64,000 nt of DNA, taken from contig NZ_JAPRAQ010000011.1 in the NCBI RefSeq assembly GCF_029989365.1, positions 186,001 to 250,000 on the forward strand, given 5' to 3'. This document shows, in pieces, positions 28,274 to 35,679 of the stretch. Positions within the stretch are counted from its first letter, which is position 1. Every line of letters begins with the position of its first letter. The position numbers and the translations under genes were made by a program. Source of the DNA: Bradyrhizobium sp. Arg816 (GTDB lineage Bacteria; Pseudomonadota; Alphaproteobacteria; Rhizobiales; Xanthobacteraceae). The notes below the pieces were generated by a model, which was not told the DNA's origin, made no database searches, and saw only the letters and a list, made by a program, of their open reading frames with translations.

Positions 28274-29185
28274 ATGAGCTTCAAGCGCGGCATTCGGGAT
28301 AACGACTTTCGCGAGGCACTCAGGGCACTCGCCCAGCAGGATGGCTGGTGGAGGGACGTTCTTGCCGATCCCTCCCTCATCATCGGCGTTCGGGACGAGT
28401 ACCTGAACGTCTATTGGCAGGGACAATCCATCTTCAAAGTGTCGTTCAAGGGCGGGAAGGTGACCGCCACGACGCACGAAAAGTATCTCCTGAATCCAGA
28501 TTTGAAGGATCAGGTCTCGCTAGTCGAGGGGAAGTTCGCCTTCGGCAACGCCGAGCCAAGAATGCTGACGCGCGACTACGAGGGCGCAAAGACCCTAGAG
28601 AAACTCAAAAGGGCCGCATCGCTCTATTCCGGCCAGGAGAAGGAAGGCGTCCACGAGATCGCGACGGCCAATAACTCCGTCGTCGACGTCGAGATTGCGA
28701 TCAACGCTTCCGGCATCCCCGACGTCGAGAGGAACCTTCCGCGCATGGACCTTGCCAACTTCGAAACGACGGCGAACGGCGTGGACCTAGTGTTCTGGGA
28801 GGCCAAGACGTTCAGCAATCCCGAACTGGAGAACGGCAAGATTGTCGGCCAGATCAAGGACTATCGGACGGTGATCGACCTTCACCAGACCGAGATCGAT
28901 AAGAGCTATCGATGCGTTGCGGAGAATCTGACTGCGATGGCGGAATGGAGCAACGGGCGTCGCAGTGTGGCTGCGGCAATCAGCGCCGTTGCGGACGGGA
29001 CCAAACTCAAAGTGAACAGCGCTAATGTCGGGCTGCTCGTCTATGATTTCACCGCGGATCAACGCGACCGCGAGGACAAGAGTGGCAAGACGTTGAAAGA
29101 AAGAGTAACTGAATCGCTCGCGGAGGTCGGCGTGGGTCCGGAGCGGATCAAGTTCAAAGGCACGCCAAAAGGTCTCACCATCTGA
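28274..29185 (+). CDS. predicted PD-(D/E)xK-nuclease-like protein of unknown role
   Basis: 303 residues from ATG 28274 with TGGGAGG six bases before. No named family is recognised. Residues ~150-205 look like a PD-(D/E)xK core: LPRMDLANFE (possible catalytic Asp), VDLVFWEAKTF (E-x-K) and IVGQIKDYRTVI (Q-x3-Y as in RecB-like nucleases). The N-terminal ~130 residues are mixed alpha/beta with no motif I can name. The gene abuts the RNase J-like gene and precedes a phosphatase by 20 bp, so the three are one transcription unit. Nuclease function is an inference from motif spacing only. Confidence 0.6.
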   Translation: MSFKRGIRDNDFREALRALAQQDGWWRDVLADPSLIIGVRDEYLNVYWQGQSIFKVSFKGGKVTATTHEKYLLNPDLKDQVSLVEGKFAFGNAEPRMLTRDYEGAKTLEKLKRAASLYSGQEKEGVHEIATANNSVVDVEIAINASGIPDVERNLPRMDLANFETTANGVDLVFWEAKTFSNPELENGKIVGQIKDYRTVIDLHQTEIDKSYRCVAENLTAMAEWSNGRRSVAAAISAVADGTKLKVNSANVGLLVYDFTADQRDREDKSGKTLKERVTESLAEVGVGPERIKFKGTPKGLTI

Positions 29186-29205
29186 GCTGGCACACGGGAG
29201 AAACC

Positions 29206-29926
29206 TTGCCCCTTCCCGAGCACGAAATGCTCACCTTCGCGATCGGCGACATCCACGGCTGCTTCAAAAAGCTGACGTCGCTTCTCGCCGCGTGCGACCA
29301 GATTCGCGGCTTGCGGAGCGCCCAGTTCGTCCTTGTCGGAGACTACATCGACAGGGGGCCCCAAAGCCGCGAGGTGATGGATTTTCTCGTCGGCAGCGAG
29401 GGGAAGCAGGACCGCTCCTTCGTCTGTCTGCGGGGCAACCATGAAGAGATGCTGCTTCGCGCGGCCGACAGGGAGCGCACCGACCGGGACCTGATGAATT
29501 GGTGGGGAAACGGCGGTGAGCAGACGCTCGACAGTTACGGGGATCGACGATCCGGCCGATCTGCCGCGCGAGCATCTCGACTGGATCCGCGCGCTTCCGC
29601 TGATAAAAATGGAGCATGGACGAATTTTCGTCCACGCAGGGCTACGGCCGGACGTACCGCTGGCGTCGCAGTCCGAGCGAGACTTGCTGTGGATCCGGGA
29701 ACCCTTCCTGTCGTCGGATCACAACCACGGACTTTTCGTTGTCCATGGTCATACGCCGGTCCGGTCCGGGACACCTGATCTGCGGGCCAACCGGTTGAAT
29801 CTGGATACCGGCGCCTGCTTTGGCGGCCCGCTCACGGCGGCCGTGTTCACAACCTCAGAGACGGGCCCGCTGATGTTTGTAAACGATTCCGGCGAGATCT
29901 CGGGACCGGCAGCCCTCCGGGATTGA
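29206..29926 (+). pseudogene. PPP-family serine/threonine-type metallophosphatase, frameshifted
   Basis: TTG 29206, with CGGGAG five bases upstream, or ATG 29227 (MLTFAIGDIHG) starts the frame. Metal-binding motifs run GDIHGC, GDYIDRGPQ and RGNHEE in the first frame, then HAGLRP and VVHGHTPV in the next. The switch is at GGGG, 29539-29542: dropping one G gives a continuous DSYGIDDPADLPREHLDW. Length after repair is about 240 residues, normal for bacterial PPP phosphatases (PrpE/ApaH-like). It is third in the RNase J-like cluster. Substrate (phosphoprotein or dinucleotide) unknown. Confidence 0.82.
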
Positions 29927-30029
29927 AAAGCGAAGCATAAGACCAGGAATTGGGCGATGCCGGGCGTCCGGGCCTGGGCAAAGCGGAGGTTGCCCACCCC
30001 CCGCCAATCGGCTAAATGAACCTCGACTA

Positions 30030-30106
30030 GCACCCGTAGCTCAGCTGGATAGAGCGTTGCCCTCCGAAGGCAAAGGTCACACGTTCGAATCGTGTCGGGT
30101 GCGCCA
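30030..30106 (+). tRNA. tRNA-Arg (anticodon CCG)
   Basis: A 77-nt cloverleaf with encoded CCA. Acceptor arms GCACCCG and CGGGTGC pair, the D-arm contains AGCTCAGCTGGAT, the anticodon stem TTGCC/GGCAA surrounds loop CTCCGAA giving anticodon CCG, and the T-arm is ACACG-TTCGAAT-CGTGT. Its 3' 51 bases are part of the island's attachment repeat, so the island rebuilt the tRNA's 3' half on integration. Confidence 0.95.
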
Positions 30107-30107
30107 G
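30057..30107 (+). repeat. attL: left 51-bp attachment repeat
   Basis: From the anticodon stem to one base past CCA, this stretch is identical to 55989-56039. It marks the left junction of the island and lies inside the intact tRNA-Arg gene. Confidence 0.93.
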
Positions 30108-30153
30108 CAAAATCAGCCATTTACGCATTTTCGCCCATTTCGGCCTTTGATCC

Positions 30154-30174
30154 GGGTAAGCACCGGGTAAGCAC
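30154..30174 (+). repeat. candidate integrase arm-type sites, left end
   Basis: Two tandem copies of GGGTAAGCAC (30154-30163 and 30165-30174) begin 47 bp inside attL. The same motif, in the same orientation, recurs three times next to attR. Sites at both ends and nowhere else I noticed fit arm-binding sites of the island's integrase. Confidence 0.6.
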
Positions 30175-30181
30175 GGAATTA

Positions 30182-31075
30182 TCAATCAGGGCGCCTGCTG
30201 CCTCGCGATTGGGTCGATAGCGCCTCCTCAATAGAGCGCACTACAATTAGGGCCGACCTTTCGTCGAGATGCACCCCATCTGCCCAGCGGAGTTCCGCCG
30301 ACGGTGGATCAACAGGCAGCCAGCGGTTCGGGTCGGGGAAAGCGCCATGCACGATGTTCTTGGTCACCCTGACGAAGCGTGAACCTTCGATCTCGGGCGA
30401 GAATGGAATTTCGATCAGGAGAGCTCTCGCACCACGCCGCTCGATGTCCGCGATGAGCCCTTTGATGAGGGCGACATTCTCGCGGGCCGGCTCGATCGGG
30501 TCTCCCGCGTTCATCTCTTTCAAGGCCCGCTCGACATAGACGCGATTGTCGAACCTGGAAGGCCCCTCTCTGATCAAGTCGCGCTGCACAGCCCGCGCCA
30601 GTTCAGGACCGGGCGGGGCATGGTTCCACGTCTCGTACGCGGCGATGGCGGTCCGCACGGGACGGAGGAAGAGGGCATCGGAGCGTGCTGCTGTGAACCG
30701 CTCGACCAGCGCACGGTCCACACCGCGCGACAGAACGTTGGTCTCGATCAGGACGACCTTGGGCAGGCCGCGTTGTTTGGCGATGATTTCAAGGCTTGTC
30801 ACCGGCGAGCCGCCGGCAAGCGCTAGATTGCGAACGCCGGGCGTTGCAAAGTACTCCTCTTTGAGCCGCCACGTCACCGAGCTACCAACAAGCACGATAT
30901 CGGGGGGCGGCTCTCCAACGTAACGGTTCAGGGTGATGAGACTGCCATCCCGCGTCGTCGCGACAGGCTGTTGCAGGCTGGAGCCGACCCAGATAGTCGC
31001 CAGCCGGCTTGTGAGCAGCACGGCCAGCGCCGTCATCGCACATTTGACCAGCCATGTAAGTGAAGAGGAGCGCAT
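30182..31075 (-). CDS. SGNH-like protein paired with an MBOAT O-acyltransferase
   Basis: 297 residues from ATG 31075 (MRSSSLTWLVKCAMTALAVL), with an N-terminal TM anchor and the rest likely periplasmic. It has VLVGSSVTWRL (a G-x-S block I) and, near the end, WADGVHLDERSAL with the D-x-x-H of SGNH enzymes. Such proteins (AlgJ/AlgX-like) finish acyl transfer to an exported polysaccharide started by the MBOAT. Its ATG lies two bases after the MBOAT stop, so the two are coupled. The Asp of the GDS motif is Ser here. An upstream extension to 31165 would overlap the MBOAT gene. Confidence 0.8.
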   Translation of the reverse strand: MRSSSLTWLVKCAMTALAVLLTSRLATIWVGSSLQQPVATTRDGSLITLNRYVGEPPPDIVLVGSSVTWRLKEEYFATPGVRNLALAGGSPVTSLEIIAKQRGLPKVVLIETNVLSRGVDRALVERFTAARSDALFLRPVRTAIAAYETWNHAPPGPELARAVQRDLIREGPSRFDNRVYVERALKEMNAGDPIEPARENVALIKGLIADIERRGARALLIEIPFSPEIEGSRFVRVTKNIVHGAFPDPNRWLPVDPPSAELRWADGVHLDERSALIVVRSIEEALSTQSRGSRRPD

Positions 31076-31077
31076 GA

Positions 31078-32427
31078 TCAGAATTGGAAGTAGATGAAAG
31101 TGGTGTCGGGTCCGGCATCGAGATAGGCGAGCGCAGCGAGCGCACCGTAGAGATAGGGCTCCCAACCTCGCAGCGCCCGCGAGACGCGCTCGACCACGCC
31201 GAGATGCTGGATCAGTACTGGCAGCCCGTAAAGCAGAGCAAGGTTGTAAAACAGCTTCGTCGGGTTTGGACTATTCGTCGCCGTGAACATGCCATGCAGA
31301 TAGGACATTGCATGGTCGAAATTCGGAAGCTTGAAAAAAATCCAAAGCATCGTCACGCAAAAGAACACCGCACCCATACGCAACGTTTGCACGATCGGGC
31401 CAGGGGTCCGGAATAGCGCCAGAACCGGCCGCTCGATCACGAGCAGCATGCCGTGCAGCAGGCCCCAAAGCGCATAACTCAGGCTTGCACCGTGCCAGAG
31501 CCCGCCAAGCGTCATCACGATCATGAGGTTTAGATAGGTCCGCGTCGGGCCGCGCCGGTTGCCGCCTAGCGGGATGTAGAGATAGGTCTTGAGCCAGTTT
31601 GACAGCGAGATGTGCCAGCGTGTCCAGAACTCGGAGAACGACGTCGAGATATACGGCAGGTTGAAGTTCACGGGAAGGCGATAGCCGAACAATAGCCCAA
31701 GGCCGAGCGCAATCGCCGAATAGCCGAAGAAGTCGGCGTAGATCTGGTAACTATAGAGGGTCAGCAGCAGCCAGCGGTCTTGCGTCCGCAGGGTCTCATA
31801 GAGCGGGAAGTCCATATAGGACGTCATCTCGTTGAGATTGTTGGCTACGTAGAGTTTGAAGAAGTAGCCAATCACGATCCACTTCGCGGACTCTACGAAG
31901 GGGACGTCAGCCAAGCGCTTTGGCGCGATCTGCGGCATGAATATCGAGGCCCGGGTGATCGGACCCGAGATAAGCTGCGGAAAGAAGATGATGTACAGGA
32001 AGATATCTGCCAGCTTCGCTGGCTTCTTTTCACGCGTTAGGTCAACCAGCAGGCTGATGTTGTGAAACACAAAGAACGAGATGCCGATCGGCAAGGGTAG
32101 ATTTAGCACAAAATCAACGGCTGCGTTCCCTGTGCCTATCGGCGGATTGAAGAACAGAAACTTGTATTTGAAAAACGCTAAAATACCCAGGTTGAGGGCG
32201 ATGCCGGCCCAAAGCCACAATCTATCGCGCGACGCCCCCACTGCACAGAGATACGTACCGAGCACCGCCACTAACAGAAGCGGAAGCAAATCGGGCTGGC
32301 CAAAGCTGTAGAAGAAGATGCTCGCGACGATCAGTACGTAAAGCTGGACCTGGCAGAGGGCAGGAACATAGTAGATGGCGAAGACCACGGCCGAAAAGAC
32401 GCCAAATTGCCAAGACGTGAAGGTCAT
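31078..32427 (-). CDS. MBOAT-family membrane O-acyltransferase (AlgI/DltB-like)
   Basis: 449 residues with about ten to eleven spans. Family marks: FFVFHNISLLVDLTR early, FFPQLISGPITR, FSEFWTRWHISLSNWLKTYL, and the catalytic His in GGLWHGASLSYALWG. It carries an acyl group across the inner membrane for transfer to a surface glycan, with the SGNH partner immediately downstream. The gene begins two bases after the stop of the XRE regulator. Substrate glycan unknown, probably one of the polymers assembled by the rest of the island. Confidence 0.9.
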   Translation of the reverse strand: MTFTSWQFGVFSAVVFAIYYVPALCQVQLYVLIVASIFFYSFGQPDLLPLLLVAVLGTYLCAVGASRDRLWLWAGIALNLGILAFFKYKFLFFNPPIGTGNAAVDFVLNLPLPIGISFFVFHNISLLVDLTREKKPAKLADIFLYIIFFPQLISGPITRASIFMPQIAPKRLADVPFVESAKWIVIGYFFKLYVANNLNEMTSYMDFPLYETLRTQDRWLLLTLYSYQIYADFFGYSAIALGLGLLFGYRLPVNFNLPYISTSFSEFWTRWHISLSNWLKTYLYIPLGGNRRGPTRTYLNLMIVMTLGGLWHGASLSYALWGLLHGMLLVIERPVLALFRTPGPIVQTLRMGAVFFCVTMLWIFFKLPNFDHAMSYLHGMFTATNSPNPTKLFYNLALLYGLPVLIQHLGVVERVSRALRGWEPYLYGALAALAYLDAGPDTTFIYFQF

Positions 32428-32429
32428 TG

Positions 32430-32684
32430 CTATGCCGTCTTTGGCTTCCGTGTTCGCTTGACAAGTCGCACACCGGCGCCCCCGCCATTTTCCGGGATGA
32501 ACTGCACGCCGGCTTTTTCAAGGGCGGCGGCGATGGCCTGGATGGTCTCATCAGCGACTTTGATCGGGCCGCCGGCCTCCGCACGCTTCAGCGTTGGGAC
32601 GGACACGCCAGCAGCCTCAGCGACCTCCGGCTGAGACAGTCCTGTGAGCGCGCGTGCTGCTCTCAACTGAAAAAAATCAACCAA
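32430..32684 (-). CDS. XRE-family helix-turn-helix regulator
   Basis: 84 residues; the start is TTG at 32684 (MVDFFQLRAARALTGLSQPE). The HTH is LSQPEVAEAAGVSVPTLKRAE, followed by a short helix and a basic tail. It is first in the XRE-MBOAT-SGNH transcript and only six bases separate its start from a pair of operator-like palindromes, so autoregulation is likely. A one-domain XRE protein ahead of a membrane acyltransferase suggests the acylation system is switchable. Confidence 0.82.
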   Translation of the reverse strand: MVDFFQLRAARALTGLSQPEVAEAAGVSVPTLKRAEAGGPIKVADETIQAIAAALEKAGVQFIPENGGGAGVRLVKRTRKPKTA

Positions 32685-32690
32685 GCCTAT

Positions 32691-32729
32691 TGATCCTTTT
32701 AGATCATTGTGTATGATCCTTTTGTATCA
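32691..32729. promoter_or_regulatory. two tandem operator-like palindromes
   Basis: TGATCCTTTTAGATCA (32691-32706) and TGATCCTTTTGTATCA (32714-32729) share their first ten bases and are imperfect palindromes 23 bp apart, about two helical turns. They fill the gap between the XRE gene and the divergent gene at 32755 and could control both. Confidence 0.65.
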
Positions 32730-32754
32730 AGACTGACTCCTGAAGGCAACCCCG

Positions 32755-33027
32755 ATGAGCAAAGACGCCTTCCCGGTGAGCGGCGAAGTTATGTCCGCAC
32801 CTATCCTCACCATCGCGAACCTCACCGACCAGCAGACCGGCCGGCTCAACCGCGATGTGTATGTTGCCATGGTCCGCCGCGAGGCAATGCGGACGTTCGG
32901 TTCGGCTGCTCCGCGCTATAACCGCATGTTCCCAACCAAGTACGCGCCACCGTCTTTGGATGCGCCGACATTCCACGATAGCAATACGCCGCTGATCGAA
33001 AGGATTAGCGTGGGTCTTTGGTCTTGA
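32755..33027 (+). CDS. hypothetical protein, divergent from the XRE operon
   Basis: 90 residues starting MSKDAFPVSGEVM, with GAAGG upstream. No family recognised. The middle (LTDQQTGRLNRDVYVAMVRR) could form a helix; there is no signal peptide and no membrane span. It shares the regulatory gap with the XRE gene, which suggests joint control, and it is followed by a good hairpin terminator at 33065. The C-terminus is not conserved in any way I can recognise. Confidence 0.55.
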   Translation: MSKDAFPVSGEVMSAPILTIANLTDQQTGRLNRDVYVAMVRREAMRTFGSAAPRYNRMFPTKYAPPSLDAPTFHDSNTPLIERISVGLWS

Positions 33028-33064
33028 AGGCCTACTGGCGGAGCTGACCTGATCCGAAGAAGGA

Positions 33065-33090
33065 GGCCCGCGTGGCCAAGCTCGCGGGCC
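33065..33090 (+). terminator. hairpin after the 32755 gene
   Basis: GGCCCGCG (33065-33072) and CGCGGGCC (33083-33090) form a perfect 8-bp stem 38 bases after the stop; ATTTCTC follows, a weak T stretch. Confidence 0.5.
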
Positions 33091-33128
33091 ATTTCTCGCG
33101 CGCTCGGGTTTAGGGCTGGAACTCTTGG

Positions 33129-33308
33129 TTAGCGCTGATGTCCTAGACCAATTCCAAGGCTGCGTGCCTTCTGCCTCAGCGAGCCCTCGGATCGCTTCAT
33201 GAGCTTCGAGAGTTTAGCTACCGGCGTACGGGATTTGGAATGTGCCTTGAGTAGCTTGACGTCGTCCTTCGTATACTCTTTGCGTTTGCTCTTCGTCTTT
33301 TTTGCCAC
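33129..33308 (-). CDS. small basic putative DNA-binding protein
   Basis: 59 residues from GTG 33308, with GGAG upstream (MAKKTKSKRKEYTKDDVKLL). It is very Lys/Arg-rich, with a helical second half containing TPVAKLSKLMKRSEGSLRQK that looks like a short helix-turn-helix. Similar small proteins are common in rhizobial genomes without assigned function. The frame continues open upstream to 33395, but without a ribosome site. Confidence 0.7.
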   Translation of the reverse strand: MAKKTKSKRKEYTKDDVKLLKAHSKSRTPVAKLSKLMKRSEGSLRQKARSLGIGLGHQR

Positions 33309-33432
33309 TCGATTTTCTCCAACGTGATCACGCGCGGGAGTAAAGTGATCATGCGAATGCGTCAAGCGCCCGCCCCATTGGATTGGCGCGCACACCCTAT
33401 TTGGACTTCACGTCTTCTTCTTGTCACCCGTG

Positions 33433-33720
33433 TTAGTAGGGCTGCCATCCACCGCGATAGGCGCGGTCGCGCGCAAAGGCGTAGGCCGGATTAATGCCGC
33501 AATAGGCGTTGGTACCTGAGGCGCTTGCCATACACTGATCGTAGGTCGCGAATTGGCAGTTGCCTGGGTAACCCCAGATACGTCCCTGCAGGCAATACCG
33601 ATCATACAAATCCGATTGAGAGTAGTCCTGACGATACCGTCGGCCGTCTGCCGGCGAGGTCGAAGCAGCCAACACAACAATTGAGCTAGCCGATGCAATT
33701 GCGAGAAGCAGGCGGATCAT
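33433..33720 (-). CDS. DUF3551-type small secreted protein
   Basis: 95 residues from ATG 33720, preceded by AAAGGAG with a six-base gap. The signal peptide MIRLLLAIASASSIVVLAAS is followed by a Cys-containing mature part: YCLQGRIWGYPGNCQFATYD, QCMASASG and AYCGINPAYAF, the four-Cys pattern of DUF3551 proteins, abundant in Bradyrhizobium and likely periplasmic. The ORF is continuous with the upstream frame, yet its own ribosome site supports an internal start. Confidence 0.75.
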   Translation of the reverse strand: MIRLLLAIASASSIVVLAASTSPADGRRYRQDYSQSDLYDRYCLQGRIWGYPGNCQFATYDQCMASASGTNAYCGINPAYAFARDRAYRGGWQPY

Positions 33721-33924
33721 CTTCATCTCCTTTGTTCCGGCTCTTCCATAGACATCCTTCCCCGTGGCCGGATCGGATTCATTCGAGACCTCATATTCAA
33801 ATGCCACGCCCTCGGGGTCGTTCTCCTCGAACCATGTCTCTGCCGCATCCTGGCTGGCAAACACTTTGATGTGGTCTTTATCGCCGACCTGTTTGGCATT
33901 GTTCACGTAGACGAAGACACCCAT
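33433..33924 (-). CDS. read-through ORF joining a small cytosolic protein to the DUF3551 protein
   Basis: 163 residues from ATG 33924, behind GAGGGATCA. The first ~50 residues (MGVFVYVNNAKQVGDKDHIK, then VFASQDAAETWFEENDPEGV) look like a complete small cytosolic protein of the kind found alone in rhizobia. No stop separates it from the DUF3551 gene, whose signal sequence would end up internal. Either the stop was lost or both are made, the second from its own ribosome site. It overlaps the end of the gene upstream by 22 bases. Confidence 0.55.
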   Translation of the reverse strand: MGVFVYVNNAKQVGDKDHIKVFASQDAAETWFEENDPEGVAFEYEVSNESDPATGKDVYGRAGTKEMKMIRLLLAIASASSIVVLAASTSPADGRRYRQDYSQSDLYDRYCLQGRIWGYPGNCQFATYDQCMASASGTNAYCGINPAYAFARDRAYRGGWQPY

Positions 33925-34213
33925 TGATCCCTCTTCAGCTTGCGCTGGCCCCAGTGGGGTTCTTTTCCCTTCGGGTTCAACTCCGGGACATAGTATCGGT
34001 TCAGGGCCCGCATGACGCCAATACGGGCGAACATCGTCGGGCCGCCGCCTTCAGCCACCAGGATCAACGCCTGCATCGCGGCTTGCCATTCTGGCGCGGT
34101 GTGCACGTTCCTCGGCAGCGCAGCGATGTACTCGCCGGCATCGAGCAGCGTTACAGCCTGCGGCCGTCTGCCTCTATCGGCTCCTCGAAAGGCCGCCCCC
34201 AGCCACCCGTCAT
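33903..34213 (-). pseudogene. small conserved hypothetical gene with a one-base deletion
   Basis: Begins ATG 34213 (MTGGWGRPFEEPIEADGRRL), its ATGA overlapping the stop of the gene upstream. The first frame stops at 34151, right after GRRL. The next frame picks up TLLDAGEYIAALPRN and then APEWQAAMQALILVA and GGPTMFARIGVMRALNR to 33903. Restoring one G (CTG-GTA-ACG) yields an unbroken ~103-residue protein. A decayed second copy lies at 35434-35541. Function unknown; the family seems restricted to rhizobial accessory DNA. Confidence 0.65.
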
Positions 34214-34392
34214 CCCTTGCTCTTCAAACCCTCCACGACCGCACGCTCGACCTCGGCAGCGAGCACGCTCAAGTGATCCGCCAGCCGGGTGAATAATTCG
34301 CGCTTCTTTCGATCTGTCGCCAGATCTCGGATCAGCGCGCACTCTGCCGCATCCACGCGGAGCTTTTCCGACTGAGCCTGCATGTCTTTCAT
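34210..34392 (-). CDS. small helical hypothetical protein
   Basis: 60 residues from ATG 34392 (MKDMQAQSEKLRVDAAECAL). It is almost entirely helical and charged, with LATDRKKRELFTRLADHLSV in the middle. The last codons overlap the start of the next gene as ATGA, indicating coupled translation. Small proteins of this type are frequent in Bradyrhizobium. The frame extends to 34560 but without a ribosome site and across a hairpin. Confidence 0.6.
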   Translation of the reverse strand: MKDMQAQSEKLRVDAAECALIRDLATDRKKRELFTRLADHLSVLAAEVERAVVEGLKSKG

Positions 34393-34510
34393 TGCAGCTG
34401 CTCCGTTCCGCCGATAGAACTGTATACCCTTGTTCAAAAGTGAACAGAGCGGATTGCCGGATTTTCCTAGGCTCGGGATGCTTGGCGATCCCATTACCGC
34501 CAAGCTCTCC

Positions 34511-34548
34511 AACGGTCCCGGCATGTAGGGGTGCTGGGGCCGTTTTTT
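34511..34548 (+). terminator. intrinsic terminator on the + strand with no known gene before it
   Basis: AACGGTCCC (34511-34519) pairs with GGGGCCGTT (34536-34544) with one wobble and is followed by a run of six T's. No + strand gene precedes it, so it may end a small RNA or an antisense transcript arising within about 34393-34510. Confidence 0.55.
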
Positions 34549-34752
34549 ATCGGCAATCAAGCCGCGTCGATCATGGGCTTCCCAAAGCTTCAGGAGACTT
34601 GCGATGAGTGGCAGGGGCTGTCGCGGACATCATCTCAGGCGCGGGAGAGCGACGAACCCTGGTGAGTGTTTATCTTCTTCCTTGTTCGATGCGCTCGGGT
34701 GTAACCTGCACCCGGGCGGAGAGGCATCCGACCAGGTGTTCAGAGGTCCCCC

Positions 34753-34827
34753 ATGCAATACGTCCACCTTGTCATCCCACTCGCTATTGGCGTGCTCGCC
34801 GGCCTGTTCTTTCTTGGTCACGGTTAG
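34753..34827 (+). CDS. 24-residue single-span peptide (candidate)
   Basis: ATG 34753 gives MQYVHLVIPLAIGVLAGLFF plus four residues, then TAG. Nearly the whole peptide is one membrane helix; AGAGG-like purines (CAGAGGT) lie eight bases before. The stretch 34561-34944 holds no other gene I can support. Short, so treat as tentative. Confidence 0.35.
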   Translation: MQYVHLVIPLAIGVLAGLFFLGHG

Positions 34828-34944
34828 TTCCACACCGACGGGTAGGATGGGGCTGGGCGTTGGCGCCGGCCTGTTTCCCGGATGCGTTCACTGGCCGCAA
34901 GACGCAGGAGTCATTTCTGGCTGAAGAAGGGTGGCCGAGATGCT

Positions 34945-35199
34945 TTACCCGCACTTGTGGTTTTTGGCGTGCAGCGCGGTTCGATCGCCGGTCATCTCAC
35001 CAACGTAGTCGTCAATTGCGTTCATCAGCTTCTCGCGGTCGGCGCCGCCGGCACGCCGCTTGAAGATCAGGTAATTGCGCAGCCGGCCCAGCTCTGCCAG
35101 ATCCGCGGCGACATCCGCGGCGCGCGATTGCTCATCGAGTTTACGCATCCGCTCCTGGTAATACGCTCTAGCGGCTGCCCGGTTCTCTGCTTTCGTCAT
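34945..35199 (-). CDS. hypothetical helical protein
   Basis: 84 residues starting MTKAENRAAARAYYQERMRK. A basic helical N-terminus is followed by DVAADLAELGRLRNYLIFKR and a C-terminal NAIDDYVGEMTG. No family recognised. It stands alone on the minus strand, with poorly supported sequence on both sides, and ends in a Cys-Gly tail. Confidence 0.5.
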   Translation of the reverse strand: MTKAENRAAARAYYQERMRKLDEQSRAADVAADLAELGRLRNYLIFKRRAGGADREKLMNAIDDYVGEMTGDRTALHAKNHKCG

Positions 35200-35433
35200 G
35201 CCGCCATCGAAACGCGGCGCAGGCCAGCGTCAAATTATCAATCCCTTGGGCCACGAAACGCGCGCTAGCTACTGCGCGTCGTGGGTGTGGAAAACGCGCA
35301 CACTTCGAATCGAAGAGCTACTTTCGATATACCGAAATTTAGCTTGCTCCGTCGGCAAATAGCCGCGAGTGCGCTCGCTTGTCCACGCACTCGCCGCTAG
35401 TAGACCTGCAAATGTAGTCGCACCCGTTGCGGC

Positions 35434-35541
35434 TTTGCCGCGGCAGCCGGCGTGCCCTCGGAGGCAGCTCCAGCATGTGGACCGCGGCGTCGCGCAAGGT
35501 GTCACCTCTATCGGATCATCGAATGGCCGCCCCCAGCGCCG
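35434..35541 (-). pseudogene. decayed second copy of the WGRPF small gene
   Basis: In the minus strand, RWGRPFDDPIE (from 35538) matches the start of the gene at 34213; a frameshift later, TLRDAAVHMLELP matches its continuation in another frame. No start or further homology remains. The surrounding 35200-35679 holds nothing else I can support. Confidence 0.45.
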
Positions 35542-35679
35542 GTCAGCCGCAGCCGTCCCCCCTCTGTAACGGGGGCGGCCCCCATGCTCCGTCTATCGCT
35601 CATTTGGTGACCAGTGCTTGCGCCATGGCACAAGTTATGGTTGTTTCGCACCTGCAGGTTTGAGGGCCGGGGGGCCTTT

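Noticed and set aside
32430..32684. XRE protein as the antitoxin of a toxin-antitoxin pair
   Set aside because: The coupled next gene is a 449-residue MBOAT enzyme, not a toxin; no small toxin-like gene is paired with it.
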